The notes under the pieces are model-generated. The model worked only from the letters and a program-made list of their open reading frames with translations, was not told the DNA's origin and made no database searches. The position numbers were made by a program, and so were the translations under genes. From Spongiibacter sp. IMCC21906 (GTDB taxonomy: Bacteria > Pseudomonadota > Gammaproteobacteria > Pseudomonadales > Spongiibacteraceae), in NCBI RefSeq assembly GCF_001010805.1, contig NZ_CP011477.1:248001-312000 (forward strand): a stretch of 64,000 bases of DNA, written 5' to 3'. The number at the start of each line of letters is the position of its first letter. Position 1 is the first letter of the stretch. Positions 26,611 to 35,360 of the stretch are shown here, piece by piece.

Positions 26611-28251
26611 ATGTGGAAATGGATTCTTCGCGGCCTATTAGCCATTGTCGCGTTAGTTGTCATCGTTGCAGTCTTCGCCCTTGAACCAATTGCCAAGTTC
26701 ATGATCGAGTCCGAAGGCAGCAAACAAGTCGGCGCCAAAGTCGAAGTCGACAGCGTGGATATTCAATTTTACCCTACCCACGTTGCCCTCAACGGCCTGA
26801 CAGTGGCCAATCCACAAGAGCCCATGCGCAACCTTTTTAACAGCGAGAAAGTATCTGCCGATGTGGATATCAAAGCGCTACTCAAGAAACAGGTCATTGC
26901 CGATAAAGTCGTGCTGTCTGGTCTGCAAATGTACACCGAGCGCAGCACGCCCGGCACCCTGGATGGCTCCATGCCGCCCCCCAAAGAAGAGGAAGGCAGC
27001 GGCCTCCCCAGCATTCAAATTCCCAACGCCAATGCCTTGATTGCAGAAGAAAAAGCTGAAATTCAAGCGGAAGTCGACGGTATTAAAACCGACCTCACCG
27101 CCATTCAATCGCGCTGGAAAGACAAATCACAAGAGGCCCCAGACAAAGCCAAAGTAGAAGAGTTTAAACAGCGCTGGGAAGCCCTCAAAAAGAAAAATGC
27201 CTTTGAACGCCTCGCCGGTGCCAAACAGCTCCGGGACGACATTAAAGCTGAACTGAGCCAGTTCAAATCATTAAACAGCGACCTAAAAACTGATATTGCT
27301 CAAGTTGGCCAGCTCACCAGCCGGGCGGCAAATTTGCCCGCCAACCAAGCAAACCGCATGCTGCAAAAATACGGTTTGGATCAAGGCTCCGAAGGCATGC
27401 TCAAGTTTTTATTGGGCGACGAGGTAAACAACTTCGTACAGCGCGGCCTCACCCTTTACAAAGAAACCGTGGGTGACATGGCCAAAAGCGAACCCGCTCC
27501 CGAGCCCCAGGGCAGCGGCGAGCTACCAGTAAATATTTTGATTCGCCAGATTCTCATCGACGGCTACCAAGTTATTGGCGGTGAAAAATTGGCATACAAC
27601 GGTGAAATTAACGATGTCACCGACAAGCAGGATTACTGGAACAAACCCATTACCATGGCCATAAAAGGCGGTATGGAACAAAAAGCCCAGCTATTAATTG
27701 ACGGGGTTTTTGATCAACGCAACGACACCCTGAAAAGTGTTTTTAACATGGGCTTGGAGCAACTGGCATTACAGGGTGTGGCTCTGTCCAAAAGTCCCGA
27801 CCTGCCATTAAAGCTGGAAAAAGGCTTGGCCAATATTGCCGCTAATTTCTCTATCAACGGCGACAATCTTAGCGGTTCTGTTGAAGGTTTAGTCAACCAA
27901 GCTAAGCTGCTGGTCAGCGATGCTGCCGGCGATAATGAAACTGCCAAAATCCTCGCTCAAGCACTGGAAGGCGTTTCTAAATTAGTCATGGACCTTAACG
28001 TTAACGGCACCGTCGACGATCCCATTGTTAAACTCAAGTCTAACTTGGATAGCATTTTGGGCGATGTCCTCGGTGCCAAACTCAAATCAGAATTAGCTGA
28101 GGTAAAAACCAAGGTCCAACAACAAATTCAGGCTGACTACGGTGATGACATCGCCTCGCTCAAAGAAAAGCAAAATATCCTGGGCGAATACCAGCAATTA
28201 TTGGGCGACAGAGAAGCTGCCTTTCAGGCACTGTTGAAACAGCTTTTATAA
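26611..28251 (+). CDS. TIGR03545 family protein (AsmA/DUF748-like)
   Basis: A 546-residue protein with one N-terminal membrane anchor (about residues 5-25, ILRGLLAIVALVVIVAVFAL) and a large periplasmic body. It opens with an AsmA-like segment (VEVDSVDIQFYPTHVALNGL, ADVDIKALLKKQVIADKVVL). A charged, coiled-coil-rich region follows (about 140-290), and then a second beta-rich part with ILIDGYQVIGGEKLAYNGEI. This matches my memory of the TIGR03545 family; AsmA-like proteins are linked to outer-membrane lipid homeostasis, but the role of this branch is not established. It has its own 193-nt upstream region after rdgB with an AGAGACAATC stretch as a weak ribosome-binding site. Confidence 0.75.
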   Translation: MWKWILRGLLAIVALVVIVAVFALEPIAKFMIESEGSKQVGAKVEVDSVDIQFYPTHVALNGLTVANPQEPMRNLFNSEKVSADVDIKALLKKQVIADKVVLSGLQMYTERSTPGTLDGSMPPPKEEEGSGLPSIQIPNANALIAEEKAEIQAEVDGIKTDLTAIQSRWKDKSQEAPDKAKVEEFKQRWEALKKKNAFERLAGAKQLRDDIKAELSQFKSLNSDLKTDIAQVGQLTSRAANLPANQANRMLQKYGLDQGSEGMLKFLLGDEVNNFVQRGLTLYKETVGDMAKSEPAPEPQGSGELPVNILIRQILIDGYQVIGGEKLAYNGEINDVTDKQDYWNKPITMAIKGGMEQKAQLLIDGVFDQRNDTLKSVFNMGLEQLALQGVALSKSPDLPLKLEKGLANIAANFSINGDNLSGSVEGLVNQAKLLVSDAAGDNETAKILAQALEGVSKLVMDLNVNGTVDDPIVKLKSNLDSILGDVLGAKLKSELAEVKTKVQQQIQADYGDDIASLKEKQNILGEYQQLLGDREAAFQALLKQLL

Positions 28252-29622
28252 TATCGACCAGACCTGCGCTACCGGGGAGAACTCTGATAGCGCAGGAAGA
28301 CACCCACCAGCCTCCCCGAGCTCGTCACAGTCACCACCTTCGTCAGCCCACACCACTGTCGTCGGCCAACAGCAGCGGCCGTCACGCCACACCACCCGTC
28401 GTCATCCCGGACGCGCATAGCGATCCGGGATCCAGCTCCCCAAACCTCAAGCCAACAACGCAGTTAATTCAAAGCGCGGCGGGCATGGATACCGGCTCAA
28501 GACCGGTATGACGATGGTAATTGCGCTAAAGATAAAGCCCAAACCACCTTCATCATCCCACACCATCTTCGCCATCCCACATCGCCCGCGTCGGCCAACA
28601 GCAGCGGCCGTCACCCCACATCCCCCCTCGTCATCCCGGACGCGCATAGCGATCCGGGATCCAGCTCCCCAAGCATCACGGCAACAACGAGGTTAATTTC
28701 ACTCACAAAGGGTATGGATACCGGCTCAAGGCCGGTATGACGATGGGAATTGCGCTAAAGATAAAGCCCAAACCACCTTCATCATCTCTCACCGCCTGCG
28801 TCAGCCCACGCCTTCACATCCCACACCGCCTGTATCAGCCCACGCCAGCTTCACCACCCCCCACCGCCTTCGTCGGCCAACAGCAGCGGCCGTCACTCCA
28901 CATCACCCGTCGTCATCCCGGACGCGAATAGCGATCCGGGATCCAGCTCCCCAAACCTCAAGCCAACAATGGAGTTGATTCCAACCACTGTGGGCATGGA
29001 TACCGGCTCAAGGCCGGTATGACGATGGGAATTGCGCTAAAGATTAAAGATAAAGCCCAAACCATCTTCGCCATCCCACATCGCCCGCGTCGGCCCACGC
29101 CAGCTTCACCATCCCCCACCGCCTTCGTCGGCCAACAGCAGCGGCCGTCACTCCACACCACCCGTCGTCATCCCGGACGCGGATCCAGCTCCCCAAACCT
29201 CAAGCCAACAACGCAGTTAATTCAAAGCGCGGCGGGTATGGATACCGGCTCAAGGCCGGTATGACGATGGTAATTGCGCTAAAGATAAAGCCCAAACCAT
29301 CTTCATCATCTCTCACCGCCTGCGTCAGCCCACGCCTTCACATCCCACACCGCCTGTATCAGCCCACGCCAGCTTCACCATCCCATACCGCCTGCGTCGG
29401 CCAACAGCAGCGGCCGTCACCCCACATCCCCCCTCGTCATCCCGGACGCGCATAGCGATCCGGGATCCAGCTCCCCAAGCATCACGGCAACAACGAGGTT
29501 AATTTCACTCACAAAGGGTATGGATACCGGCTCAAGGCCGGTATGACAATGGGAGTTGCACTAAAGATATGGCCACTGGGTTAAAGATCAAACTCACCGC
29601 AGGCTTATCCAACTTGCATAAA
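28252..29622. other. Gene-free convergent intergenic region filled with repeats
   Basis: About 1.4 kb between the TIGR03545 gene and the terminator of the hydroxylase gene contain no credible gene. Short open frames here translate to Pro/Ser/His-rich low-complexity peptides created by the repeat. Almost all of 28390-29560 is the composite repeat listed separately. The first 130 nt and the last 60 nt are unique sequence without recognisable features. Confidence 0.75.
28390..29560. repeat. Five tandem units of a composite palindromic repeat (about 230-280 bp each)
   Basis: Each unit carries two inverted repeats. The first is GTCATCCCGGA...TCCGGGATCC, beginning at 28401, 28630, 28912, 29167 and 29436. 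The second is GGATACCGG...CCGGTATGACGATGG, with ATACCGG/CCGGTAT arms, near 28485, 28713, 28995, 29237 and 29519. An AATTGCGCTAAAGATAAAG tail and a Pro-codon-like CCCACACCGCC spacer with a GGCCAACAGCAGCGGCC motif link them. The spacer between the two palindromes is nearly identical in units 1 and 4 and in units 2 and 5, while unit 3 differs. Unit 4 has lost 13 nt including the right arm of the first palindrome. Spacing between units is 230, 282, 255 and 269 nt. Confidence 0.9.
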
Positions 29623-29625
29623 AAA

Positions 29626-29653
29626 ACCCCTTATAGCTACGGCAATAAGGGGT
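29626..29653 (-). terminator. Rho-independent terminator of the AlkB-like gene
   Basis: A perfect 9-bp stem (ACCCCTTAT / ATAAGGGGT) with a 10-nt loop. On the minus strand it is followed by a run of U from the six A at 29621-29626. It lies 50 nt after the hydroxylase stop codon. The plus strand has no U tract, so it serves the minus-strand gene. Confidence 0.85.
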
Positions 29654-29702
29654 CAAGCATCGATCAATAAAACCTGGGTGTAACGTTGTTTACGTTTGAG
29701 TT

Positions 29703-30815
29703 TTAAGCGTGGGACAGCTGCTCGTCAGAAGACTCGTTTTCAAACCAGTCTGGCCAGCCGGCGTCTAGATTTTGTTGGCGCGCCATTTCACGCTCTTCCG
29801 CACTCGCGTAGTTTAAATCCCAATCTTTCAACGCTGGCTGAATAACAAACTTGTACCAAACGGGTGGAATCAGCGCCGACAAGAAGCAGACAAACACACT
29901 TGGCAGTTCCACAGAAGACGTATCTGGCTTCAAGCGATAGTAAGGAATATACGCATCCAAGTGATGGTCCGCATGGTTGGTAATTTCAAACGCAGTTACT
30001 CGGCTCAGCGGCTGCAAATGATTCCATACGTGACGACGACCTACTGGTTTGCCGGTAACCCGAACTTGTCCGTAGTGTTGGAAATAGTTGAAGGTCTCAA
30101 CCCAGATACGTGCCAGTGATGCACCCGCCACACCGCAGATAACAGCTGTTACGCCACCCAGAATAAAAAGTGCTACCAAAAACACGGCCAAGGCAACAAC
30201 CGCTTTCCAAACCCGGTGATGAATACCCCAGCGGGCATAACCACGTTTTTCAAGGGCATCGCTTTCCAGGTTCCAAGCCGTTTTCGTGCTGTGAATCACC
30301 GCAGCTGGCGCAAAAGAGTAAAGCGATGTACCGCGCTTAGCCGTATCACTGTCTTGCTCTGTACCCACATCAAGGTGGTGGCCGACCATGTGGGCAATAT
30401 TCCGTGAAGAATCCAAGTAAATAACTTGCGAATATATGCCGATAAACTGCTGTAGCACACCTTGCTTATGGTAGAGCTCGTGGGTAGTAGGTACACCCAC
30501 AATGACACCCAGCCAAGACACTGAGAGAGTTGCGCCAATCATTTCAGCAAGGCTCATACCACCTTGACCAATGTTGTAGGCCAATACCAAGTAGAGCCCA
30601 ACAGCAAAGATCGCACCCAACCAAACCGGGATCTCGGCCAATTTGCGATTACGAATACTGCGCGGTTTTATATCCCGTGGCAGCAGCGAATCCACCACCG
30701 CAAAAATCACCAACGTAGAAACACCAAACCAGCAGTAAATACCGCCCGCAAAAATGCTTATCGCAGTCAGCACCTGTATTAGGGGAGAAAAATAGTAGCG
30801 TAGATAATCGAACAT
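29703..30815 (-). CDS. AlkB-like membrane-bound diiron hydroxylase (alkane monooxygenase/desaturase family)
   Basis: A 370-residue integral membrane protein with the histidine boxes of AlkB-type diiron monooxygenases. These are HELYHK (112-117), HMVGHH (142-147) followed by the AlkB-like V-x-T-x2-D pattern, NYFQHYG (243-249) and NHADHH (280-285) with a downstream YYRL. About five to six membrane helices lie at residues 12-45, 62-82, 92-108 and 204-235. Such enzymes hydroxylate the terminal carbon of alkanes or aryl-methyl groups using rubredoxin or ferredoxin electrons; no rubredoxin gene is nearby. The ATG at 30815 follows a near-perfect GGAGGTGA by 8 nt, so it is preferred over the ATG at 30836. 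A divergent AraC-type regulator and a FadL-type transporter point to a hydrophobic substrate. The sequence differs enough from classical AlkB that the substrate is open. Confidence 0.82.
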   Translation of the reverse strand: MFDYLRYYFSPLIQVLTAISIFAGGIYCWFGVSTLVIFAVVDSLLPRDIKPRSIRNRKLAEIPVWLGAIFAVGLYLVLAYNIGQGGMSLAEMIGATLSVSWLGVIVGVPTTHELYHKQGVLQQFIGIYSQVIYLDSSRNIAHMVGHHLDVGTEQDSDTAKRGTSLYSFAPAAVIHSTKTAWNLESDALEKRGYARWGIHHRVWKAVVALAVFLVALFILGGVTAVICGVAGASLARIWVETFNYFQHYGQVRVTGKPVGRRHVWNHLQPLSRVTAFEITNHADHHLDAYIPYYRLKPDTSSVELPSVFVCFLSALIPPVWYKFVIQPALKDWDLNYASAEEREMARQQNLDAGWPDWFENESSDEQLSHA

Positions 30816-30928
30816 GACTGATGTCACCTCCATCAATGTTTATTATGTATCGGCGGCAAAAAGCATCTTCCGCCTGTCCGTCTTTCGGAGTTGATATGTA
30901 TTATCCGCCCGGCAAAGAAAAGAAACAG

Positions 30929-30991
30929 GTCATTTTTTGCCAAATAGGAGTCATATCTTGCCATTCGGAGGTCATTTGTTGACAATAACCC
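30929..30991. promoter_or_regulatory. Three 21-bp-phased direct repeats, likely AraC-family operator
   Basis: Three copies of GTCAT-N4-TTGcCA-N-A begin at 30929, 30950 and 30971, exactly 21 nt apart. They read GTCATTTTTTGCCAAATAG, GTCATATCTTGCCATTCGG and GTCATTTGTTGACAATAAC. Direct repeats two helical turns apart are the usual arrangement for AraC/XylS dimers. They lie in the 313-nt region between the divergent hydroxylase and regulator genes, 114-176 nt from the hydroxylase start. Confidence 0.7.
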
Positions 30992-31128
30992 CATTAAAGC
31001 CCGCTGCATCGTTTTATTTATGTCGCAACGACCAATTTTATCTTCTCAGCCAAGCTCGCCAGCCCAGGCTGGCTTTATCCAGCAATGGCGACTAATTAGT
31101 TAGCCTTAGAACAAAGAGTAGCATTTTA

Positions 31129-32181
31129 ATGGATCATGTCGATATAAATCTCACTACTCCATCGATCCCCACAACCTACTCTCGGCTCGCCGCCCGGACA
31201 CTCAACTTAAATGAAAAAAATTTAGGGCGAATGCTGTTTGGTGCCGGAATTACCAGCAAGGCATTACTCCGTGACGACACCTTGCTCACAGGTCGACAGC
31301 AAATCCAAATTCTTAATAATGCTTTAGAGATTGCCGGTGACGATGCCTTTGGTTTGTACTTCGGGCAAAAAATCACCCCATCTACTCACGGGCCACTGGG
31401 TTTTTTGGTCAATAGCAGTCCCACGCTGATTGATGCGCTAGAAGCCTTTAAGGATTATTTACCCGTACGAATGAACCTCACCCAGTTTACGATTAACCGC
31501 ACCGATCGATGGCTGGAGTGTCATCTGCTGGTCAGTGCTGGCTTCACCGATAAAGTTCACCGTTTGCAAATGGAGGCATTAAGTTTAGGGATATTTGCTA
31601 TTGCCGAATCGATACTGGGCAGACCTTTAACAGAGGGTCAGCTCAAGCTGAGCTATCCTGCACCCGGCTATCAGCAACTTTATAATAAATTTTACCCCGG
31701 CACAGTTGAGTTTGCGGCTCACGAAAATGTGTTGCGTATTCCAGCCAGATTAGGCAGTACGGTTAATGTCTCCGCAGACCATCACAATTATGAACACGCG
31801 CTGCAACAATGTAGAGAACTGTTAAAACATTTTAAAGAAGATCAGCACACCACGCTGACCCAGGTACGACGATTACTACTATCAGACCCCAATCACCAAA
31901 TGTTAGAACAAGATGTTGCTGCCGCCTTGTTCGTCAGTAAGCGAACCCTTGCTAGACGGCTCAACGATGAAGCCACCAGTTTTAGAGTAATCAGAGATGA
32001 GGTGCTGACCTCCCTCGCAAAAAGCTATTTATTAAACACCCAGCTTTCTGTCGACGCTATTGCCAGTCTTTTAAATTACCACGACAGCTCAAACTTTAGA
32101 CGGGCTTTTAAACGCTGGCTCGGCACGACACCCGAACAATTTCGAAAGCGCCAACATTCAATCTCACATACAATTTCCTAA
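31129..32181 (+). CDS. AraC family transcriptional regulator (AraC-type arabinose-binding-like domain)
   Basis: A 350-residue regulator. The N-terminal about 200 residues match the Arabinose_bd effector domain (PF12625 type) seen in catabolic AraC regulators (FGLYFGQKITPSTHGPLGFL, then YPAPGYQQLYNKFYPG). The C-terminal two-HTH domain spans about residues 235-345: DVAAALFVSKRTLARRLNDE is the first helix-turn-helix and LLNYHDSSNFRRAFKRWLGT-TPEQFR is the AraC signature. It is divergent from the AlkB-like hydroxylase, with three phased repeats between them, so control of that gene is the natural inference. The FadL-type gene follows on the same strand after 113 nt. Confidence 0.88.
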   Translation: MDHVDINLTTPSIPTTYSRLAARTLNLNEKNLGRMLFGAGITSKALLRDDTLLTGRQQIQILNNALEIAGDDAFGLYFGQKITPSTHGPLGFLVNSSPTLIDALEAFKDYLPVRMNLTQFTINRTDRWLECHLLVSAGFTDKVHRLQMEALSLGIFAIAESILGRPLTEGQLKLSYPAPGYQQLYNKFYPGTVEFAAHENVLRIPARLGSTVNVSADHHNYEHALQQCRELLKHFKEDQHTTLTQVRRLLLSDPNHQMLEQDVAAALFVSKRTLARRLNDEATSFRVIRDEVLTSLAKSYLLNTQLSVDAIASLLNYHDSSNFRRAFKRWLGTTPEQFRKRQHSISHTIS

Positions 32182-32186
32182 TCTCG

Positions 32187-32227
32187 CTCGCCAATAAAAT
32201 ACCGTTTAAATAAACTTTACTGGCGAG
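32187..32227. other. Nested stem-loop between regulator and FadL-type gene
   Basis: A 7-bp outer stem (CTCGCCA / TGGCGAG) encloses an inner palindrome GTTTAAATAAAC. There is no U tract, so a terminator is doubtful; an operator or attenuator for the following transporter gene is possible. Confidence 0.3.
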
Positions 32228-32294
32228 ATATAAGGCAGTTGTTTATATTTCGCATACAAACAACATTGCCACCAAAATAATAATGGAGCTTGTA

Positions 32295-33616
32295 ATGGGG
32301 AAGCGTTTAAAGGAACTCGTAAACTCACTCATCTTTCTTAGCGTATGCACCGCCAGCAATTTTACTCATGCGGGTCTAGGCAGTTACCTCAATGGTGCCG
32401 GCACAAATAATCGCGCGCTTTCTGGCGCCGGTGTCGCCTTTGCAGAAGATGCTATGGTTATTGCCACCAATCCCGCTGGCGCAGTGCAACTGAAAAAAGA
32501 CCAATGGCTGGTAGGCTCCATCTTTTTAACTGCCAAGCAAACAGCCAATGCTAGCGAGGTGAATCCCGCTACCGCGCCCCCGGTGCCTTCGCTTTAGCAC
32601 CGGGCAAACGCGAGGCGGAGCCTGATGTCCCCGCCGAAATCGACGGCATATTTCCTATCCCCTTTGGAGCCATAACCCAGCGTCTAGACGCTAAAAATGC
32701 TATTGGCCTGGCGATATACGGAAATGGCGGTATTAACATTAACTACAAAGCCTTTGATAATCCGGGCTGCCCGCCGGGCACACCAGCTCAGGGCTACCTC
32801 TGTTTTGGTGATGCCGGTTCGGATATTGCGCAAATTTTTATCGCCCCCACATGGTCTCACCAAGTCAATGATCGTCTCAGCATTGGTATTAGCCCCGAAC
32901 TGATATACCAAACCATCGAGCTAAACGGCTACCAGCTATTTGCACCCGCCTCTGCTCGACCAGATAAACTCAGCAACAATGGGCATTCAAGCAGCTTCGG
33001 TTACGGACTAAAGTTAGGCGCCAACCTTCAAGCGAGCGATAGCCTCAGTCTAGGATTAAGCCTGCAGTCCCGTGGGTATATGCAAAAACACAAAGAATAT
33101 GCTGGATTGCTAGCCGAGCAAGGCGACTTAGATATTGCACCTTTTATTCAATTTGGCTTGGCGTGGCAAGCGACCAACAAACTGCATTTTTTAGTGGATT
33201 TTCAGCGTATTTATTTCTCTAACATCAACGCCTATGGCAACGCCGGCAACGCTCCAGGTCGCTACGGCGATGATAATGGCCCCGGTTTTGGTTGGAGCGA
33301 TTTATCGGTTATCAAACTGGGCGTACATTACCAATACAATAATCGCCTCACTCTGCGCTTAGGTATGTCTGACGTTATCAGAGAACCAGTGAGCCAGCAG
33401 CAAGTGCTGAATAACCTCAACTCCACTGCCGTATTTGATCAGCGAATTAATGCGGGTGTTTCTTGGGTACTAGATAAGAAAAACACCCTGGACCTGGCCA
33501 TCAACTACATTCCCAAGCAGGATATTACCGGGGAGAACCCCCAATTTCCCGGTCAGGAAATCACCTTGTCTAACCAGCTATTCAGTGTAGATATTGGCTG
33601 GCGAAGAGCGTTTTAA
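32295..33616 (+). pseudogene. OmpP1/FadL family outer-membrane transporter, frameshifted
   Basis: Two frames together encode a FadL-type long-chain hydrocarbon/fatty-acid channel of about 440 residues. The first part starts at 32295 (MGKRLKEL, GGAG 6 nt upstream) with a signal peptide ending near FTHA. It continues with the FadL N-terminal signature (SYLNGAGTNNRALSGAGVAF, then ATNPAGAVQL). It stops at 32597. The remainder, open from 32555 in the -1 frame, includes PGAFALAPGKREAEP, LGLSLQSRGYMQ-like strands and the beta-barrel end LSNQLFSVDIGWRRAF at 33616. A five-C run at 32577-32581 lies in the overlap; one extra C would restore a continuous frame. This may be a real inactivation, a sequencing error or phase variation. 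Context suggests it imports the hydroxylase substrate. Confidence 0.75.
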
Positions 33617-33680
33617 GCACCGACTCCACATACAACTTACTTGCTAACCATAAACTACTGCAACCCGCGCCCCTACCCAA

Positions 33681-33710
33681 CGCCACTCTCAAATATGATT
33701 GAGAGTGGCG
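33681..33710. terminator. Strong hairpin after the FadL-type gene
   Basis: A perfect 12-bp stem (CGCCACTCTCAA / TTGAGAGTGGCG) with a 6-nt loop, 64 nt after the stop codon. No U run follows, so it may be an RNA-stabilising or weak termination structure. Its loop-side sequence ATATGATTGA recurs in the MarR-proximal palindrome 100 nt downstream. Confidence 0.5.
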
Positions 33711-33798
33711 TGCGTCTATCGCCTCTAAAAACCTTCTACTTTTGCCATTGAATTAAAGCAAACCCAATGCAACTAGTTGACAAAATCTTTCACCTGAA

Positions 33799-33823
33799 AT
33801 ATGATTGACATTATCAACCATAT
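33799..33823. promoter_or_regulatory. 25-bp imperfect palindrome upstream of the MarR gene
   Basis: ATATG-A-TTGA-CATTA-TCAA-C-CATAT is a dyad with ATATG/CATAT and TTGA/TCAA arms, centred 24 nt before the ATG at 33835. Length and position fit a MarR-type autoregulatory operator overlapping the promoter or leader. Confidence 0.6.
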
Positions 33824-33834
33824 TCGAGACAACC

Positions 33835-34296
33835 ATGCCCATCACGTCACTGAATGATACCCTTCATCAACTCATGCACACTTATAAAAAGCAGCTTCGT
33901 GCCGGTATCCAAGAGCATCAGATTTCTCTGCCAATAAATCATATTCGGGTACTAAAAGGCATCTGTCGGCTGCCAGACAGTACCGCACAGTCTATCGCTC
34001 ATAAAATGAATCAAGATAAAGCGCAGGTGACCCGAGTGCTGAATGCGTTACTACAGTCCGGGTTTATTGAAAAATCAGAAAAACCCAGTGATCGACGCAG
34101 CCAATTGCTTATCCCGACAATAGCCGGGCAAAAAATGCTGTCAAAAATCGATGCTATTGAAGAGCAAGCTGCGGCTTATATGACCCGCAACTTAAATACC
34201 CAAGACCTGGAAGCATTTGTTCGTATAAGCAACGCCATGCTTGAGAAACCAAGTAAAGCCCACACCTCATCAACAGGAGGCACAGCCAATGGCTAA
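33835..34296 (+). CDS. MarR family transcriptional regulator
   Basis: A 153-residue winged-helix repressor. The DNA-binding core is visible as LKGICRLPDSTAQSIAHKM, DKAQVTRVLNALLQSGFIEK and the wing SDRRSQLLIPT. The ATG at 33835 is preferred; an in-frame TTG at 33805 lies inside the upstream palindrome. Its last codons overlap the start of the siderophore-interacting protein gene (ATGGCTAA), so the two are translated together. It may respond to iron-chelate or redox-type ligands and repress its own operon, but this is inferred only from context. Confidence 0.85.
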   Translation: MPITSLNDTLHQLMHTYKKQLRAGIQEHQISLPINHIRVLKGICRLPDSTAQSIAHKMNQDKAQVTRVLNALLQSGFIEKSEKPSDRRSQLLIPTIAGQKMLSKIDAIEEQAAAYMTRNLNTQDLEAFVRISNAMLEKPSKAHTSSTGGTANG

Positions 34297-35029
34297 ATCT
34301 ATACCACGTGAGCTTTCAGTGATTCGCTCCACCCAAATCACTGAGCATATGCTCCGTATTACGCTAGGAGGCGACTCACTTACATCACTCCCCCAAGATC
34401 AAGAAAGCGCGTATATAAAACTGATTTTCCCTCAGGCTGATAGCGAACGCGCGGTGATGAGGACCTACACCATCAGACACCAACGCGGCACAGAGATTGA
34501 TGTCGACTTTGCCCTGCACGACCAAACCGGACCCGCTTCAACTTGGGCAATCCATGCACAAGCGGGAGACCGGATTCTAGTTGGCGGCCCCGGCCCCAAA
34601 AAACTTATCAACCACGATGCCGACTGGTACTTGCTGGCGGGAGACATGACCTCACTCCCAGCGATTAGCGTAAACCTGAGCCAACTCCCGCCAAACGCAA
34701 TAGGCTACGCCGTGATTGAAGTACTGAGTGAGACCGACATCCAGCCGCTGGAGCATCCGCAAAACATTGCATTGCACTGGGTGATTAATCCACACTCAAA
34801 CCGCAGTGATACGGCTCTCCTTTCAAAGATTCAAACACTGCCATGGCTAATAGGACAACCCGCTATCTGGGCTGCTTGTGAATTCAACAGTATGCGGGCG
34901 CTCAGGTATTTCTTTCGACAACTCAATATCCCTAAAACCCATCTGTACATTTCTAGCTACTGGAAAATGGGGCAAAACGAAGACAATCACAAAATAGCCA
35001 AACGGCAAGACAGTGAGTTCAACGAATAG
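34289..35029 (+). CDS. Siderophore-interacting protein (ViuB/FAD-dependent ferric reductase family)
   Basis: A 246-residue cytoplasmic flavoprotein of the SIP/ViuB family, which releases iron from ferric siderophores by reduction. The N-terminal FAD-binding barrel contains the RTYTIRHQ motif (RxYT), FALHDQTGPASTWA and GDRILVGGPGPK. The C-terminal SIP domain has WYLLAGDMTSLPAI and PAIWAACEFNSMRALRYFF. ATG at 34289 (MAKSIPREL) has GGAGG 9 nt upstream. No siderophore receptor or biosynthesis gene is nearby. It overlaps the MarR gene by 8 nt. Confidence 0.87.
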   Translation: MAKSIPRELSVIRSTQITEHMLRITLGGDSLTSLPQDQESAYIKLIFPQADSERAVMRTYTIRHQRGTEIDVDFALHDQTGPASTWAIHAQAGDRILVGGPGPKKLINHDADWYLLAGDMTSLPAISVNLSQLPPNAIGYAVIEVLSETDIQPLEHPQNIALHWVINPHSNRSDTALLSKIQTLPWLIGQPAIWAACEFNSMRALRYFFRQLNIPKTHLYISSYWKMGQNEDNHKIAKRQDSEFNE

Positions 35030-35051
35030 ATTAACGGGGGTCGCAAAGGCC

Positions 35052-35360
35052 TTATTTCTCCAAACGTTTAAGAAACACAGCAATTTCCCGCTCGGTTTGT
35101 TTATCGCCTTTTTCTTTGGCGGCAGCCAAACCTTGTAACCAAGCCGTTCTCGCTTCGGCTTTTTTATCTGCCCCTAACAAAGCCTTACCCAATAGCTTCC
35201 ACGCGGCAGAATAGTTGGCATCCATTTCGACGCAGCGCTGCAAATGTTCAGCTGCTGCCGCCACGTCTTTTGCATCTAAATAGGCTTTGCCTAAACCAAA
35301 ACGGAGCATGGTGCTGTCTTGACCTTTGGCAAGCATGGCTTCTAATGTGTCTATATTCAT
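35052..35360 (-). CDS. Small tetratricopeptide-repeat protein
   Basis: A 102-residue soluble protein with about two TPR units (LRFGLGKAYLDAKDVAAAAEHL, then NYSAAWKLLGKALLGADKKAEA) and no signal peptide. It is likely a small scaffold; function is unknown. It converges with the siderophore-interacting protein gene, with 22 nt between stops. Confidence 0.75.
   Translation of the reverse strand: MNIDTLEAMLAKGQDSTMLRFGLGKAYLDAKDVAAAAEHLQRCVEMDANYSAAWKLLGKALLGADKKAEARTAWLQGLAAAKEKGDKQTEREIAVFLKRLEK

Noticed and set aside
28447-29455. Short open frames in the repeat region (for example 28508-28696, 29261-29455)
   Set aside because: They exist on both strands of the repeat, start inside it and translate to Pro/Ser/His/Thr-rich low-complexity peptides with no ribosome sites.
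28390-29560. CRISPR array
   Set aside because: The repeated units are 230-280 nt, diverge from one another, and contain palindromes with similar linkers rather than short identical repeats with unique spacers; no cas gene is nearby.
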